NCBI GenBank assembly: GCA_964632005.1
Contig: CAZWAP010000003.1
Coordinates: 49,380 to 113,379 of the forward strand
Length of the DNA stretch: 64,000 nucleotides
Origin: CAZWAP01 sp964632005
GTDB lineage: Bacteria; Planctomycetota; Phycisphaerae; Sedimentisphaerales; Anaerobacaceae
Reading direction: 5' to 3'
The translations under genes and the position numbers were made by a program. Below, piece after piece: positions 63,914 to 64,000 of the stretch. The notes below the pieces were generated by a model, which was given only the letters and a program-made list of their open reading frames with translations, ran no database searches and was not told the DNA's origin. Position 1 is the first letter of the stretch; every line of letters begins with the position of its first letter.

Positions 63914-64000
63914 CTGGCCGGCGACGGCGGGCAGTGGCTCCCTGCCGGTCCGGTCGTCCGTGTCCGCCGCCGACCCTGAGCGTTCCCGAAGGTTTCTTTT

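Noticed and set aside
1..64000. CRISPR arrays, tRNA or rRNA genes, transposases, integrases and phage genes
   Set aside because: No direct repeat-spacer pattern, no T-loop or acceptor-like sequence in the intergenic regions, and no recognisable mobile-element protein was seen by reading both strands.

Overview
The window looks like a chromosomal segment of a GC-rich Planctomycetota bacterium, probably Phycisphaerae-like. This is inferred from gene content: a secreted PQQ-like repeat protein beginning with a WPQSRGPNRDG motif, a GH172 (DUF2961) enzyme, an RNA polymerase sigma-like protein fused to a membrane and extracytoplasmic part, MEP-pathway isoprenoid genes, and an L-rhamnose/L-fucose/uronate catabolic repertoire. 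No rRNA, tRNA, CRISPR array, phage or insertion sequence was recognised. Housekeeping and catabolic genes are densely packed, often with overlaps of a few bases.

Layout. 1-1.9 kb: glycolytic gap and pgk on the minus strand (pgk is cut by the window edge). 2.0-2.8 kb: an AT-rich divergent intergenic region with a candidate small RNA. 2.8-3.7 kb: panB. 4.2-17.4 kb: a ten-gene plus-strand L-rhamnose cluster (rhamnulokinase, PHP protein, two-Rossmann dehydrogenase, GH172 enzyme, L-rhamnose isomerase, NCS1-like permease, LsrF-like aldolase, ribulose-phosphate-epimerase-like protein, SDR carrying a relic aldolase subdomain, class II aldolase). 17.5-18.6 kb: PQQ-like secreted protein. 18.9-24.2 kb: fused E1 and E2 of a 2-oxoacid dehydrogenase, then L-fucose isomerase. 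24.6-28.9 kb: carB-carA in inverted order. 29.2-36 kb: ispH, rpsA, a PIN-TRAM protein, a membrane protein and ispG. 36-45.6 kb: a hydrolase, the sigma-like fusion, aspS, a c-type-haem sensor kinase and an AT-rich glycosidase. 45.7-57.4 kb: an NhaC antiporter, then a minus-strand run for hexuronate/sugar-acid metabolism (pfp, uxuB-like SDR, HAD phosphatase, LarA-family enzyme, secreted unknown, gnd, small membrane protein, uxaC). 57.5-63.9 kb: cupin, coiled-coil/BRCT-like membrane protein, nnrE, surE, tdh and kbl.

How the genes work together. Rhamnose is isomerised (rhaA), phosphorylated (rhaB) and split by the class II aldolase into dihydroxyacetone phosphate and lactaldehyde, which SDR or MDR enzymes could oxidise or reduce. 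Fucose isomerase could feed the same kinase and aldolase. Triose phosphate enters the gap/pgk glycolysis and the PPi-dependent phosphofructokinase step; pyruvate enters the E1/E2 complex. Uronates enter through uxaC and the SDR, and the LarA-family enzyme next to them may be a sugar-acid epimerase bridging to gnd. Together this suggests a polysaccharide degrader using deoxysugars and uronic acids. Sigma70-like promoters are recognisable at many starts. Several sit in informative arrangements: a leaderless ispG, and abutting divergent -35 boxes at nnrE/surE.
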